DNA from: Botryobacter ruber | Lineage (GTDB): Bacteria > Bacteroidota > Bacteroidia > Cytophagales > Hymenobacteraceae | Assembly (NCBI RefSeq): GCF_003347595.2 | Contig: NZ_QCZK02000004.1 | Span: 48,960-112,959 of the forward strand | Direction: 5' to 3' | Length of the DNA: 64,000 nt | Shown: positions 19,083 through 28,187 of the stretch, in pieces | Numbering within the stretch: position 1 is the stretch's first letter | How the letters are laid out: each line of letters begins with the position of its first letter | Notes under the pieces: model-generated | Seen by the model: the letters and a program-made list of their open reading frames with translations, nothing else | Told to the model about the DNA's origin: nothing | The model's database searches: none | Position numbers and translations under genes: made by a program

Positions 19083-19113
19083 CTGCTGTACCTGCCACCA
19101 CTCCCTCTGCTCC
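19083..19113 (-). repeat. R1 dispersed repeat
   Basis: In the plus strand this reads CTGCTGTACCTGCCACCACT then CCCTCTGCTCC, the reverse complement of R1. It starts about 30 bases after the stop codon of the transglutaminase-like gene. Confidence 0.8.
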
Positions 19114-19196
19114 AGTGCTTTGCGACAGGGAGTGCTTGATGTGTGGACCAAGGTTGCAGGAAAGAAAGGAGTTGTGTGTACAAAGCTGTACAAAAA

Positions 19197-19233
19197 AAGA
19201 GGGTCCGGGAACATGCAGCTCCCGGACCCTCTT
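19197..19233. terminator. Bidirectional terminator
   Basis: A perfect 14-bp stem (AAGAGGGTCCGGGA at 19197-19210 and its complement at 19220-19233) has A-rich and T-rich flanks. It lies between convergent genes. Confidence 0.9.
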
Positions 19234-19263
19234 TTGATTTAGACGCTAGCTAGCTAGTAGATA

Positions 19264-20475
19264 CTAGTTAGCAACTACCATTTTGCGTGTAGCACTTACG
19301 CCATTAGCGCTTAATTTGTAGAAGTAAACACCGCTGTTCAAGGTGTTTACAAATCTAACTTCGTGCGCACCAGCAGCCTTGTTACCTTCAGCCAGGGTAG
19401 CTACTTTTCTGCCAGTAATATCAAAAACCTCCAGCGCGATAGCACCTGCTTTTTTCAGCTCAAACTGGATGGTAGTAGAACCGTTGGTTGGGTTAGGGTA
19501 GTTCTGGCCCAGGCTGAACAAGGCGTTACTCTTCTCAGTTGCCAGATTAGTTACTAAAGGATTTGCAAGTGTGGTCGGAACAGTAAGACCAGCCAAGCTG
19601 TAGATTGCATTTCTCCACAGCGTAAGACCTTCCCTGGTAAGGTTAGAACCTGCGTCTTTGTTGAGTGCACCATAGTTCATACCCATCATGATGATTCTGG
19701 CTTGAGTTGTTTCAGATCCAATCTGAGTATTTGCTGGTATATCATTAAAGAAAATAGGTGTTCCGGTTGCTGCGATACTTCTGTCTGCATTACCGGCAAA
19801 TTCTGCAAGCGTCCTGTTTGCAGGAGTTAACACAATAGCGTTATTATAGCTAAAGCCCTTATATGCTTGTGTGCCTGTTGGAGCGCCACCATTATCTGTT
19901 GAGCCAGTTTTGAATACAGGAAGAGTGCCAGCTTCGTCAGTAAAGGAAATGCCTTTGAAAAGTTCGTTCGTCCTGTTGGCAGTAGGTACTGTCATAGATA
20001 AAACTGTAAATCCAGGAACCTGGGTGCCGTCTACAACAGTGCTATTCATGGATGCATCAATTCCCTCACCAGCGGTGCCTGCTGCTAAGGCTCTGCCTGC
20101 TCTTAGCGAATAGGGCTTATTATAAAGTGTAGGTTTTGTGAACCTTGATAAGCCTAATGTTCCTGTAGGCGATAAAATTGCTGAAGAACTACCAAGGGAT
20201 TCCTGTATAACAACAACGTCATAAGGGGCCATATCAACGGCTGTTGCAGCTGCATTTGCTTCGTCAGAAGTCAATACCCTTACTGTTACATCAAAATTGG
20301 AATCTCTCTTCAACAGTTGAATAACAGCATCATTGTTCTGTGGTGCTGCAGTAGCATCCCAGCCCGTTCCTTTGTCTTGTGTAATGTAAAGTACCTTCTT
20401 TGCCTGGGCAAAAGCAAAGTTAAACGTACTGCAGGTTAACACTGCTGCAGCAGCTAATGTGTAAAATTTTTTCAT
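19264..20475 (-). CDS. T9SS-exported protein with ThuA/GATase1-like domain
   Basis: The 403-residue protein has a signal peptide (ending FAFAQ) and a C-terminal type A T9SS sorting domain of about 75 residues (NYPNPTNGSTTIQFEL ... GVYFYKLSANGVSATRKM). The middle, about residues 24-310, begins KKVLYITQDKG and contains PYDVVVIQESLGS, a pattern reminiscent of the ThuA/class I glutamine-amidotransferase-like fold; this fold call is tentative. It is paralogous to the middle of the next protein (20854-22551). Transport through T9SS to the cell surface or medium is expected. The substrate is unknown. Confidence 0.8.
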   Translation of the reverse strand: MKKFYTLAAAAVLTCSTFNFAFAQAKKVLYITQDKGTGWDATAAPQNNDAVIQLLKRDSNFDVTVRVLTSDEANAAATAVDMAPYDVVVIQESLGSSSAILSPTGTLGLSRFTKPTLYNKPYSLRAGRALAAGTAGEGIDASMNSTVVDGTQVPGFTVLSMTVPTANRTNELFKGISFTDEAGTLPVFKTGSTDNGGAPTGTQAYKGFSYNNAIVLTPANRTLAEFAGNADRSIAATGTPIFFNDIPANTQIGSETTQARIIMMGMNYGALNKDAGSNLTREGLTLWRNAIYSLAGLTVPTTLANPLVTNLATEKSNALFSLGQNYPNPTNGSTTIQFELKKAGAIALEVFDITGRKVATLAEGNKAAGAHEVRFVNTLNSGVYFYKLSANGVSATRKMVVAN

Positions 20476-20585
20476 AAAGGATTTTGAGTTAAGTTATGGT
20501 TATTAAAGTGTAATCGGGGCGAAAGATGGTGAATTGGCAACTATTAAACAATAGGTGCATAAAATAAATATTTAGAAGATTTAAT

Positions 20586-20617
20586 GTAAATATTACGGAA
20601 ATTTCCGTAATATTTAC
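20586..20617. promoter_or_regulatory. 32-bp perfect palindrome, candidate operator
   Basis: The arms are GTAAATATTACGGAAA and its exact reverse complement with no spacer, so it looks like a binding site for a dimeric regulator rather than an RNA hairpin. A third partial half-site (TTACGGAA) follows at 20614-20621. It lies 111-142 bases upstream of the T9SS gene start at 20475. Confidence 0.6.
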
Positions 20618-20782
20618 GGAAGTGGTAATCCTGAAAAAAGTAAATTTTGTTAATGTTCTTAGCGGCTTCACTTTACGTGATCGTTACTGCGATAGCCACC
20701 ATGTTTTTTTGCGCCTCAACTAATTTTTGCTACGGAGGAGATGCTTCGGAGGGAGTGGTAAAGCTTGCTTAAGGAGGAGTAA

Positions 20783-20825
20783 ATAAAAAAGCGGGTTCAG
20801 AAGTTATAACCTCCTGAACCCGCTT
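20783..20825 (-). terminator. Rho-independent terminator
   Basis: A 12-bp stem (20789-20800 and 20814-20825, AAGCGGGTTCAG in the plus strand) is followed on the minus strand by a T-run, as expected for the end of the gene at 20854-22551. Confidence 0.85.
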
Positions 20826-20853
20826 CGTTGATTGTACTTTGTTATGTTAGTTC

Positions 20854-22551
20854 TTATTTGGAAATCAGCATTTTACGGGTTGCTGTTGCTCCGTTAGCGC
20901 TTAGTTTGTAAAAGTAGATACCGTTTTTGAGGTTGCTGTTGTTTAACTTCACCTCGTGTACACCGGCAGTTTTTAAACCTTCAGCCAGCATAGCTACGCG
21001 CTTGCCGGTAATGTCATACACTTCTAACGTTACATGACCTGCTTTTTTCAACTCAAACGCTATGGTAGTAGCAGCATGGAACGGGTTTGGATAGTTCTGG
21101 CCCAGGTTGAAGCTGGCATTCTTAGTTTCGGCAGCTAAGCTGGTTACAATACCTGTATTTGGTATAGTAAGACCTGCCAGGCTATAAATGGCATTTCGCA
21201 TTAATGTGAGGCCTTCAGCAGTCATATTGGTGCCGTTATCTTTCATCATAGCTCCTGTATTTAACCCTACGGCAATCATTCTTGCCCTTAATACCTGGTC
21301 GCCAATAGTTGTGCCGGCAGGTATGTCGTTTAGGAACATCACTTGGTTTTTATTTTCGATTGCGTCTATAGCAGGCACTGTTCCCAGAAGAGTGTTTTCG
21401 GCAGAAATGGTGAGGCCGTGTGTGTAGTTGAAAGTCTTAACTGCTTCAGCACCACTACCACCAAGATCTGTGGCACGCGTTTTAAACACAGGAAAGGCAC
21501 CATTTGTGAAAGTGATTCCTTTAAACAAATCGTTGCTCCGATTGGCTTCCGATACTACAATAGCCGTGTCTCCAATATCAGCGCTAGTACCGCCTCCTGT
21601 TACCACAGCTCTGCCATTTCGCAAGGCATAGGTTTTGTTGTAAAGGAAAGGAACCGTGATATTGGCTAAACCAAGTGAGCCAGCAGGCTTGTAAATATTA
21701 TCACCAGAGCCAAAGCCTTCCTGAACCACCACAACGTCATAACCTGATAAATCTACTGTCGCATCACCTGCAACGGCATGTACAGTTACATCAATATTCG
21801 GATCGGCCTGTAACATTGCAACTATGGGGTCAGCTGTATTCTCAGCCATAGTTTTGTTTGACATCACATAACCCACTTTTTTAGGGGTAACTGCACCACC
21901 GCCCGCGGTTGTTGTACCGGAGATTGTTAAATTGCGGATAGCGATATATTTGCCAGACTGGGTGCTACTCGCGTTATGTACCCAGGGATAGAATCTTAAA
22001 TAAAAAGTCTGTCCACTATTTACCATGGCACTGATTGTTTTGTTAACTGCAGTAAAACCAGTGCCGCCTGTCTCTCCTGTAACCCTGCTAACTGCATTAT
22101 CAGCCAGTCCAGTACCCTCCTCAAGCAGCGTAGCATTTTTGAAACTCGGGGTAGTGGAATAAAAAACTTTGGCCTTCATATTTCCTGTACCTGAAGCAAC
22201 GAGGTCATAACTGAGACTGGTAACATTCAGGCTTTTACCTGCAGTAGGTGAAACAGCAAATTGAACGTAAGTATTCGTGATTGTGTCTAATTGGCTGGCA
22301 GGCATTGCATTACCCTCCATGCGCATGCGAAGGGTATTTTCAGCACTAGCTAAATAACCTTGTTTTTCCATAGTGGTTAAAGTCATTACCGCATTCTGGA
22401 CTTCTCCAGTTATGGCCACTTCTTCACCTGTGCCCCCGTTGTCAGGATTAACCAATGACCATCTGGCCGATGCAGAAGTCTGGGCCAATGCTACATGGAA
22501 CAAACCGCAAACGAAAAACACGGTACCGAGTAAAAGGTAAATTTTTTTCAT
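20854..22551 (-). CDS. T9SS-exported modular protein with ThuA-like domain and pectinesterase-type N-domain
   Basis: The 565-residue protein starts with a signal peptide (ending HVALAQ). An N-terminal beta-sandwich module (about residues 25-215) is homologous to the two N-terminal modules of the neighbouring pectinesterase (shared patterns: ARWSLVNP, TYVQFAVSPTAGKSLNVTSL, KVFYSTTPSFKNATLL). A ThuA/GATase1-like region (about 225-465) matches the protein at 19264-20475, and a type A T9SS tail ends in RKMLISK. It therefore links the two neighbours by domain shuffling. A carbohydrate-binding role for the N-module is inference. Confidence 0.82.
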   Translation of the reverse strand: MKKIYLLLGTVFFVCGLFHVALAQTSASARWSLVNPDNGGTGEEVAITGEVQNAVMTLTTMEKQGYLASAENTLRMRMEGNAMPASQLDTITNTYVQFAVSPTAGKSLNVTSLSYDLVASGTGNMKAKVFYSTTPSFKNATLLEEGTGLADNAVSRVTGETGGTGFTAVNKTISAMVNSGQTFYLRFYPWVHNASSTQSGKYIAIRNLTISGTTTAGGGAVTPKKVGYVMSNKTMAENTADPIVAMLQADPNIDVTVHAVAGDATVDLSGYDVVVVQEGFGSGDNIYKPAGSLGLANITVPFLYNKTYALRNGRAVVTGGGTSADIGDTAIVVSEANRSNDLFKGITFTNGAFPVFKTRATDLGGSGAEAVKTFNYTHGLTISAENTLLGTVPAIDAIENKNQVMFLNDIPAGTTIGDQVLRARMIAVGLNTGAMMKDNGTNMTAEGLTLMRNAIYSLAGLTIPNTGIVTSLAAETKNASFNLGQNYPNPFHAATTIAFELKKAGHVTLEVYDITGKRVAMLAEGLKTAGVHEVKLNNSNLKNGIYFYKLSANGATATRKMLISK

Positions 22552-22593
22552 AATGTTTTAATTTAATTGAAAAATGAAATACAGATACTAATG

Positions 22594-22603
22594 CAATCGA
22601 TTG
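22594..22603. promoter_or_regulatory. CAATCGATTG palindrome upstream of T9SS gene
   Basis: The 10-bp perfect palindrome lies 43-52 bases upstream of the start at 22551. The same sequence lies 46-55 bases upstream of the pectinesterase start, also preceded by ATGC, which suggests a shared regulator. Confidence 0.5.
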
Positions 22604-22733
22604 ATTAAATATGGGTATGAATATTTAAAAAAACAAATATTTGTAAGTTAAATTTAAATTAAGTGCTCTGCTGAGTTGGCTGATTGTTACTAAAAAAAGC
22701 ATATTTTTCTGTGCTCAGAGACTGCTGGAGCAC

Positions 22734-22774
22734 AAAAAAACGGGTCCGGAATTTTTTCCCGGACCCGTTTTTTT
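22734..22774 (-). terminator. Rho-independent terminator
   Basis: A 16-bp stem (AAAAAAACGGGTCCGG at 22734-22749, complement at 22759-22774) gives a T-run on both strands. It ends the pectinesterase transcript. Confidence 0.88.
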
Positions 22775-22796
22775 GATGTTGGTTTACCTGAACTGT

Positions 22797-25700
22797 TTAC
22801 CTGGTTATCACCATTTTGCGGGTAGCTGTAGCGCCACCGGCACTTAACTTATAGAAGTAAATACCGTTTTGCAGCGTGTTGCTGTCTAGCTTTACCTCGT
22901 GTACACCGGCCGTTTTTAAGCCTTCGGCCAGCAGCGCTACGCGCTTGCCGGTGATGTCATACACTTCTAATGTAACATGGCTTGCTTTTTTCAGCTCAAA
23001 CGCAATGGTAGTAGCAGTATGGAACGGATTCGGGTAATTCTGCTCCAGGCTAAAGCTGGAATTCCTTTTATCAGCAGCAAGGCCGGTTACAGGGAAGCTT
23101 ACATTCTCCGGCATCCAGTCGAAACTGAAGGCAGGGTGCGTTTCTTTGGAGAAGATATTGGCAATGGTGTGCTCAGCAGCTTCCTGTGCCGTTAATACTC
23201 TTGAAATAGAAATCCTGCTGGCTGTAGCCGCACCCGGACCTGAATTGTTGTATTCGCCGTAGAGCGCAGGTGTCACATTCCAGGTTTGCCAGCCGGCTGC
23301 ATTAAGTGAAGCAGGAAGGAATGTATTCATGAAGACTGTGCGCGGGGCTGCCTGCCATGGCCTGCCCAGGTGGAAGCTTGTAATCGGAACTCCGTCGAAA
23401 CCAACCTCATCAGCCGTAACAGTAGAGTTCAGGAACACAAATCCGTGCCTGGTGTTCGCTTCTGTAGAAGCTGCTGTCAGCATGCCGCCGTTTCTGTTTA
23501 CATTAATGGTACAGTTGTCGAACACTACAATGTCTCTGCCAAAGATGAAGTCGACAGAACCTTCGATGTAGCAGTCTTTCATGTAGATACGGCCTACCAC
23601 GCGTCCGCCCCAGGCGTAGAATGTGTCCTGGTACCCCAGGATGCGGCAGTTGTAGTAAGCCTGGCGGTCGCCGTTTACGCGGAGGGCTACAGCCTGCTCG
23701 TTTTGTGCCGTGTTGTCATTTCTCTTGGTGTTCTGGAATGTGATGTTGGCGGCAATAAAATCGTCAGCCTCTATGGCTACACTGTAAGAGCCGGAGGTGC
23801 CGAGGTTGTTTTTACCGGCGTAATCGTCGTAGGTAAGAATGGTGTTTAAAGGATTTTCGCCACGCAGAATTACATTTACTTTGTTACGTTCCAAAATAAG
23901 CTTCTCCTTATACGTTCCGGGCTTCACCAGAATTGTCCACTTGCCGGTGTAGAAATCAGGAACAGCATTGAAGGCAGCCTGTACCGTCGTATAATCGCCG
24001 GAGCCGTCTTTGGCAACCACCTTGGTTACATCAGGAGCCTGTTGCTGGGTAGTAAACGTAACTTCAGGTCCGTAGCCTGTTCCCTGGCTGTTGGTGGCAT
24101 AGGCGCGCACGTAGTAGGTGGTGTTTGCCGTCAGGCTGTGCAGCTGACTGCTGAAGCTTCCCAGACCGGCACCGTCTACCGACTTATTATCCGCAAGCGT
24201 TGGGTTGCCGGTGGTGTTCCACACAAGGCCACGGGCAGTTACATCTACGCCGCCCCATGCCGTTACGTTACCGCCGCTTTGTGCCGATGTGGCAAGGATA
24301 CCGGAAGCAGCTGTTGTGGTTACCGTAGGAACGGCCAGTTCGGCCAGGGTGCTAAAGCTTACCTGCTCGCCGTACGAAGTGCCGGCGGTGTTGGTGGCGT
24401 AGGCACGCGCATAATAGGTAGTGCCCGGGGTTAAGCCGGTTAGCTGGCTGGAGAAAGCGCCTGAACCTTCGCCTGCAGTTGTCTTGGTGCCGTCTACTGT
24501 CGGATTCTCGCTGGTACCGTAAGCAATACCTCTGGCTGTAACGGCAGCACCGCCGTCAGAAGAAATATTGCCTTTTACAGTAGCAAAAGTTGTGGAGATG
24601 TCTGATGCAGGCGTAACAGTAGTTACAGCTGGAGGATCAAATGTAACGCCGATAGCAGAACCGGAGAGGGTAACATTATATACTGCCACTAACTTGGCCC
24701 AGCCCTCTGCATTTTTATTGTGCGGGTAAATGCGCAGGTAGAATGTTTCGCCTGAATTAATAGTAGCATTTAAGGTAGCGCTAACAGGCGCCACTTTATT
24801 ACCCACCAGGTCCATGTCTTCCACCAGCAGCGTACGCTCGGCAAAAGTCGGGTCTTTAGAATAATAGATAGCTGCTCTCAGGTTGGAAGAAAACCATCCG
24901 CCAATATAAAGCGAAACGTTGGTAATGTTAAGTGTAGCGCCGGTTTTAGGCGAAACGGCATACTGGAAATAAAGCGACTCCACCGGGTTCGGCTCCGCCT
25001 GCCAGTCCTGCGACACAGTCTGGATAGCGGCTACCGTTACATTCTCGTTTGTATCGGTTGTAGGCAGGTTGGTTGTGCCGTAATATTGCATGGCAGGGCT
25101 GTAGGCTGGAGCGGTGCCAACTACTGCGCCAGTAGTAGAGAAAGTCTGGTCACTGTTCCATACGATACTGGATGGTACGGCAGTTGCCTCGCTTTCGCCT
25201 GTTATTGTAACATCCTTCAGGGTAAGGTACTTGCCTGATTGTGTGGTTGTCGCGTTGTTTACCCAAGGGTAGACTCTTACATAGAGGCTGTCTCCTTCCT
25301 GTAAAGTTATAGCAGTAGTTGCAGAAACAGGTGTAAGTGCCGATGTGCTCAGCACGTTGTTCGTAAGGGTTGTAGAATATTCTATCTGGGTAACATTTTT
25401 AAATCTGCGGTCAGTGGAATAGTACACATTTGCTTTCATGGCATTGGTACTGTGTGCTCCCAGTTTAAGCGCGATGGAGCGTACAGTAAGTCTACTATTT
25501 GGGCTTGGCCCTACTGCAAACTGTACATAAGTGCCCGCAACAGTATCGGTTTGCGAAAGCGGCCAGTTGTTATTGTCTATACGCACACGCTGGCTGCCCT
25601 CGGTTCCGGTATACTGGTTGATGTTCATGTTTACCAGGCGCTCTGTCGACGCCTGCATCTGACCGGTTGTTATCACAGCCTTTCCTGTGCCTCCTGTGCC

Positions 25701-25811
25701 AGGGTCGGTCAGCGGCCAGGTGGCGGAGGCAGGCGTGCCTTGGGCAAATGAAAAATTGAGCAGGCAACAGAACGAGAATGCCATGCCCAGCAATAAGTAG
25801 AATTTCTTCAT
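22797..25811 (-). CDS. T9SS-exported multidomain pectinesterase (CE8)
   Basis: The start at 25811 (MKKFYLLLGMAFSFCCLL) gives 1004 residues with a signal peptide; the frame extends 16 codons upstream. Two beta-sandwich modules (about residues 25-390) are followed by two fibronectin-III-like modules (about 400-580, each with TTYYARAYATN-like strands). The CE8 pectin methylesterase domain (about 590-900) follows and carries GYQDTFYA (Asp729), the nucleophile motif GSVDFIFGR (Asp754) and LGRPW. A type A T9SS tail ends the protein. It should demethylate homogalacturonan outside the cell, preparing it for pectate lyases such as those at 45.7-49.4 kb. Confidence 0.92.
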   Translation of the reverse strand: MKKFYLLLGMAFSFCCLLNFSFAQGTPASATWPLTDPGTGGTGKAVITTGQMQASTERLVNMNINQYTGTEGSQRVRIDNNNWPLSQTDTVAGTYVQFAVGPSPNSRLTVRSIALKLGAHSTNAMKANVYYSTDRRFKNVTQIEYSTTLTNNVLSTSALTPVSATTAITLQEGDSLYVRVYPWVNNATTTQSGKYLTLKDVTITGESEATAVPSSIVWNSDQTFSTTGAVVGTAPAYSPAMQYYGTTNLPTTDTNENVTVAAIQTVSQDWQAEPNPVESLYFQYAVSPKTGATLNITNVSLYIGGWFSSNLRAAIYYSKDPTFAERTLLVEDMDLVGNKVAPVSATLNATINSGETFYLRIYPHNKNAEGWAKLVAVYNVTLSGSAIGVTFDPPAVTTVTPASDISTTFATVKGNISSDGGAAVTARGIAYGTSENPTVDGTKTTAGEGSGAFSSQLTGLTPGTTYYARAYATNTAGTSYGEQVSFSTLAELAVPTVTTTAASGILATSAQSGGNVTAWGGVDVTARGLVWNTTGNPTLADNKSVDGAGLGSFSSQLHSLTANTTYYVRAYATNSQGTGYGPEVTFTTQQQAPDVTKVVAKDGSGDYTTVQAAFNAVPDFYTGKWTILVKPGTYKEKLILERNKVNVILRGENPLNTILTYDDYAGKNNLGTSGSYSVAIEADDFIAANITFQNTKRNDNTAQNEQAVALRVNGDRQAYYNCRILGYQDTFYAWGGRVVGRIYMKDCYIEGSVDFIFGRDIVVFDNCTINVNRNGGMLTAASTEANTRHGFVFLNSTVTADEVGFDGVPITSFHLGRPWQAAPRTVFMNTFLPASLNAAGWQTWNVTPALYGEYNNSGPGAATASRISISRVLTAQEAAEHTIANIFSKETHPAFSFDWMPENVSFPVTGLAADKRNSSFSLEQNYPNPFHTATTIAFELKKASHVTLEVYDITGKRVALLAEGLKTAGVHEVKLDSNTLQNGIYFYKLSAGGATATRKMVITR

Positions 25812-25856
25812 AGGGTGAAAATTTAGAAAGTAAATGAAAGATATCGGTTGAATGCG

Positions 25857-25866
25857 CAATCGATTG
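25857..25866. promoter_or_regulatory. CAATCGATTG palindrome upstream of pectinesterase gene
   Basis: This is the second copy of the palindrome, 46-55 bases upstream of the pectinesterase start at 25811. Its position nearly equals that of the copy upstream of the neighbouring T9SS gene. Confidence 0.5.
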
Positions 25867-25972
25867 TTCGATATTAGTATTTATTTTTTACTTTACAAAC
25901 GTTCATTAGTAATTAATTTTAAGAAGCTTTGGCTGCATCCGGCTGCTTAACTGTTTCTGCTACAGAGGTTCT

Positions 25973-26075
25973 GAGGCAGTGGTGGCTGTGGCTGCAGAAA
26001 TAAGGCAGGCCAGGTGCAGGCCGGTTCCATGTTCGGGCAATACGGTTTTTCTGCAGCCACAGCCACCACACTTGT
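25973..26075. repeat. Inverted pair of R1-like repeats
   Basis: AGTGGTGGCTGTGGCTGCAG at 25978-25997 and its inverse CTGCAGCCACAGCCACCACA at 26052-26071 face each other across about 50 bases. They are variants of the R1 core and can form a long stem. The pair sits downstream of the HhH gene and upstream of the pectinesterase gene. Confidence 0.65.
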
Positions 26076-26109
26076 TGCACCGCATTGTTGCGGGTTCAGC
26101 CGCGTTACT

Positions 26110-28182
26110 TCAAAACCTGTACCGCACCTGCGCCTTCACATCCGCCCTTCGTGGACCCTCTATCGTCTCGAGCCCGGAGCCGATGGTGCGCTGGTTGCGG
26201 TAGTGGGTGATGCCGTATTTTACCCACAAATCCATGCGGGGCAGGGGGCGCAGTTGCAGCAGTCCATAGATGCGGGTGCCGCGGCCGTAGAAGGCAGGAA
26301 TGGAGAAGGCGTAGAGCACGTCGCGCTCGAAGGTATATTGCCGGTTCTCGTAGTTGTCGGTGTCGAAGATGGCGTAGCGGGTGCTCAGCCGGAAGCTCCG
26401 GAAAGTGAAGTTGATGTCCTGGGCAATCAGGTAGCCGGTGGTGGTGGGGTTCTCGTGGGTAAAGCTGCTGAACTGCACCCGCGACTTGAGCGACACCACC
26501 TGCGAGGGCGCAAAATCATAGTAAAGCAGGTAATGCCGCCGCTCGGCCTGCGCCACATAATCGAGTGCCGTGGTGTTGTTGGGAGCGTTCAGGCCTTTGC
26601 TTTCGTGGCGCACCTGGGCGTAGAGCGATGTCTGCCGGTTGGGGCGGTAGTAGAGGCGCAGCAGGTACTCGTCGCCGTACGATGGGGCATCTACGCGGTA
26701 ACGCAGCCACGGGAACCGGAAACGGTCGTAGTAAGCTGTAATTTCCCACTTCGGAAAAGGTTTGATTTTGATGCCCGTGTACAGGCCGCCCTCGTTTAGG
26801 TTGCGGGTTCCTTCGCCAAAGGCGTTGCCGTAGAAAGAGTGGAAGTGACGGTCGTAGTGGCGGTAGAGCAGGGCCACTTCCACCTTGTTCGACAAGTTGG
26901 CCATAAAGCCGTTTACCGTGCCCACGCCGCCGCTTTTGGATGCCGCTGTTTCCCCGAAAAGATAAACGTTCTGCCAGGTATAGCTGTAGTGGGCGCCGAG
27001 GTTGTAGTTGGTGGTGCCGCCAAACTCGAACTGCTGATAGGGTGCGCCTGTCTTTTGCATGGCTGCACTATAATGTGTAGCTAAGGCTGTGATGCCTGCA
27101 GCAAAAGCCTTGTTCCGGCTCTGCAAGCTGATGTTCCCGCCGCCGATCTGCTCCCGCACAGCATGTTTGTTGGCCAGTTCGGTAGGGGTGCGGTGGAAGC
27201 CGGAAACCTGAACAGCGGCAAACACATCTTCTTCGGTAAGCGTGTCAGCAACAGTTTGCAGATTGGCATCCACGCGTTTGTTTGAGTAGAAGCCGGTGGC
27301 GGTGAAGCTGTTGCTGAGGGCATAGGTAGCGGCAGCTCCCCGAAAGAAACTTGTTTCCAATACCGAACTGTAGGGGCGGATGCCGAGGTTGGCGCGGCTG
27401 ACGGTGTTAATGGTTTCGCTGCCTTTGCCTACGCTGTAGCCCGACGAAAGCAGCAGCCCCTGCCCGAACTGCAGCTGGTAATCGCCGAGGGCGATGGTTT
27501 TAAAGCGTCCTTTGTTGTAAAGCTGCAGGTGAGCCGTGTAGTAGTCGAAGCCGTAGCGGCGGGTGGGGGCGTCCCAGGTAAATTGTTCGCCGGCATCTTT
27601 TTCGGCAGTAATGCCCAGGCTGTAGTCGCGGGTGTGGCTGACGCGGTAGCGCATGAACAGTTTGTCGGGGCCGCCCAGGTAGCGGCTGCTGGTGGAGGGG
27701 GTGTAGCCACGGCGCTGCTGCAGCGTGCGCTCGTAACGGAAGATGAGCGCGTTGTTGTCTTCGCCCACGATCCGCTGCCAGAGCGGGCGCTGGTCGGCGT
27801 TGAGTCCCGCATCGCTCACCCGCACAAAGTAAATGAGCCGGTAAATCGTAGGCAGGTCAAATCCTTCGATCGACTGAAGTTCATAAATACTCAGCAGCTT
27901 CCCGTTTTGCTTCAGGTGCTCAAAAAAAGCCATGATCTGCGGCCGTGACAGGATGTAGAGCGAAGCCAGTTTTTCGGGTGTGGTGTTGTTCAGGTCAATG
28001 GGGTTTTGGTAGTACTGGAAGAGCGTTTCGTACAGGTCTTCGTAGGGTACAGTGTCGTCTTCCTGCTGGGCAAACAGTTCCTGTACAAACAAGTCAAAAT
28101 CGAAGGTACGGCGCTGGTAGTCCTGTGCCTGCAGGCGGAGGCAAAGCAACTGGATACATAGCAGTAGCAACAGCCTTCTCAT
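26110..28182 (-). CDS. Helix-hairpin-helix domain outer-membrane protein
   Basis: The 690-residue protein has a signal peptide (LLLLLCIQLLCLRLQAQ). Near residues 55-120 a ComEA-like helix-hairpin-helix region is visible (NPIDLNNTTPEKLASLYIL; LLSIYELQSIEGFDLPTIY). From about residue 150 to the end it consists of barrel-like strands rich in Tyr and Arg and ends in QVRYRF, the classic terminal aromatic of outer-membrane barrels. It is separated by five bases from the PorV-like gene, so the two are cotranscribed. The function is not established. Confidence 0.77.
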   Translation of the reverse strand: MRRLLLLLCIQLLCLRLQAQDYQRRTFDFDLFVQELFAQQEDDTVPYEDLYETLFQYYQNPIDLNNTTPEKLASLYILSRPQIMAFFEHLKQNGKLLSIYELQSIEGFDLPTIYRLIYFVRVSDAGLNADQRPLWQRIVGEDNNALIFRYERTLQQRRGYTPSTSSRYLGGPDKLFMRYRVSHTRDYSLGITAEKDAGEQFTWDAPTRRYGFDYYTAHLQLYNKGRFKTIALGDYQLQFGQGLLLSSGYSVGKGSETINTVSRANLGIRPYSSVLETSFFRGAAATYALSNSFTATGFYSNKRVDANLQTVADTLTEEDVFAAVQVSGFHRTPTELANKHAVREQIGGGNISLQSRNKAFAAGITALATHYSAAMQKTGAPYQQFEFGGTTNYNLGAHYSYTWQNVYLFGETAASKSGGVGTVNGFMANLSNKVEVALLYRHYDRHFHSFYGNAFGEGTRNLNEGGLYTGIKIKPFPKWEITAYYDRFRFPWLRYRVDAPSYGDEYLLRLYYRPNRQTSLYAQVRHESKGLNAPNNTTALDYVAQAERRHYLLYYDFAPSQVVSLKSRVQFSSFTHENPTTTGYLIAQDINFTFRSFRLSTRYAIFDTDNYENRQYTFERDVLYAFSIPAFYGRGTRIYGLLQLRPLPRMDLWVKYGITHYRNQRTIGSGLETIEGPRRADVKAQVRYRF

Positions 28183-28187
28183 GCAGA

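Larger units (their letters stand above)
20476..20853. other. Intergenic region with palindrome and terminator
   Basis: This 378-bp stretch holds the promoter region of the T9SS gene at 19264-20475, including a 32-bp perfect palindrome at 20586-20617, and ends in the terminator of the next gene. A weak GGAGG-rich R1-like trace lies near 20735-20765. Confidence 0.6.
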
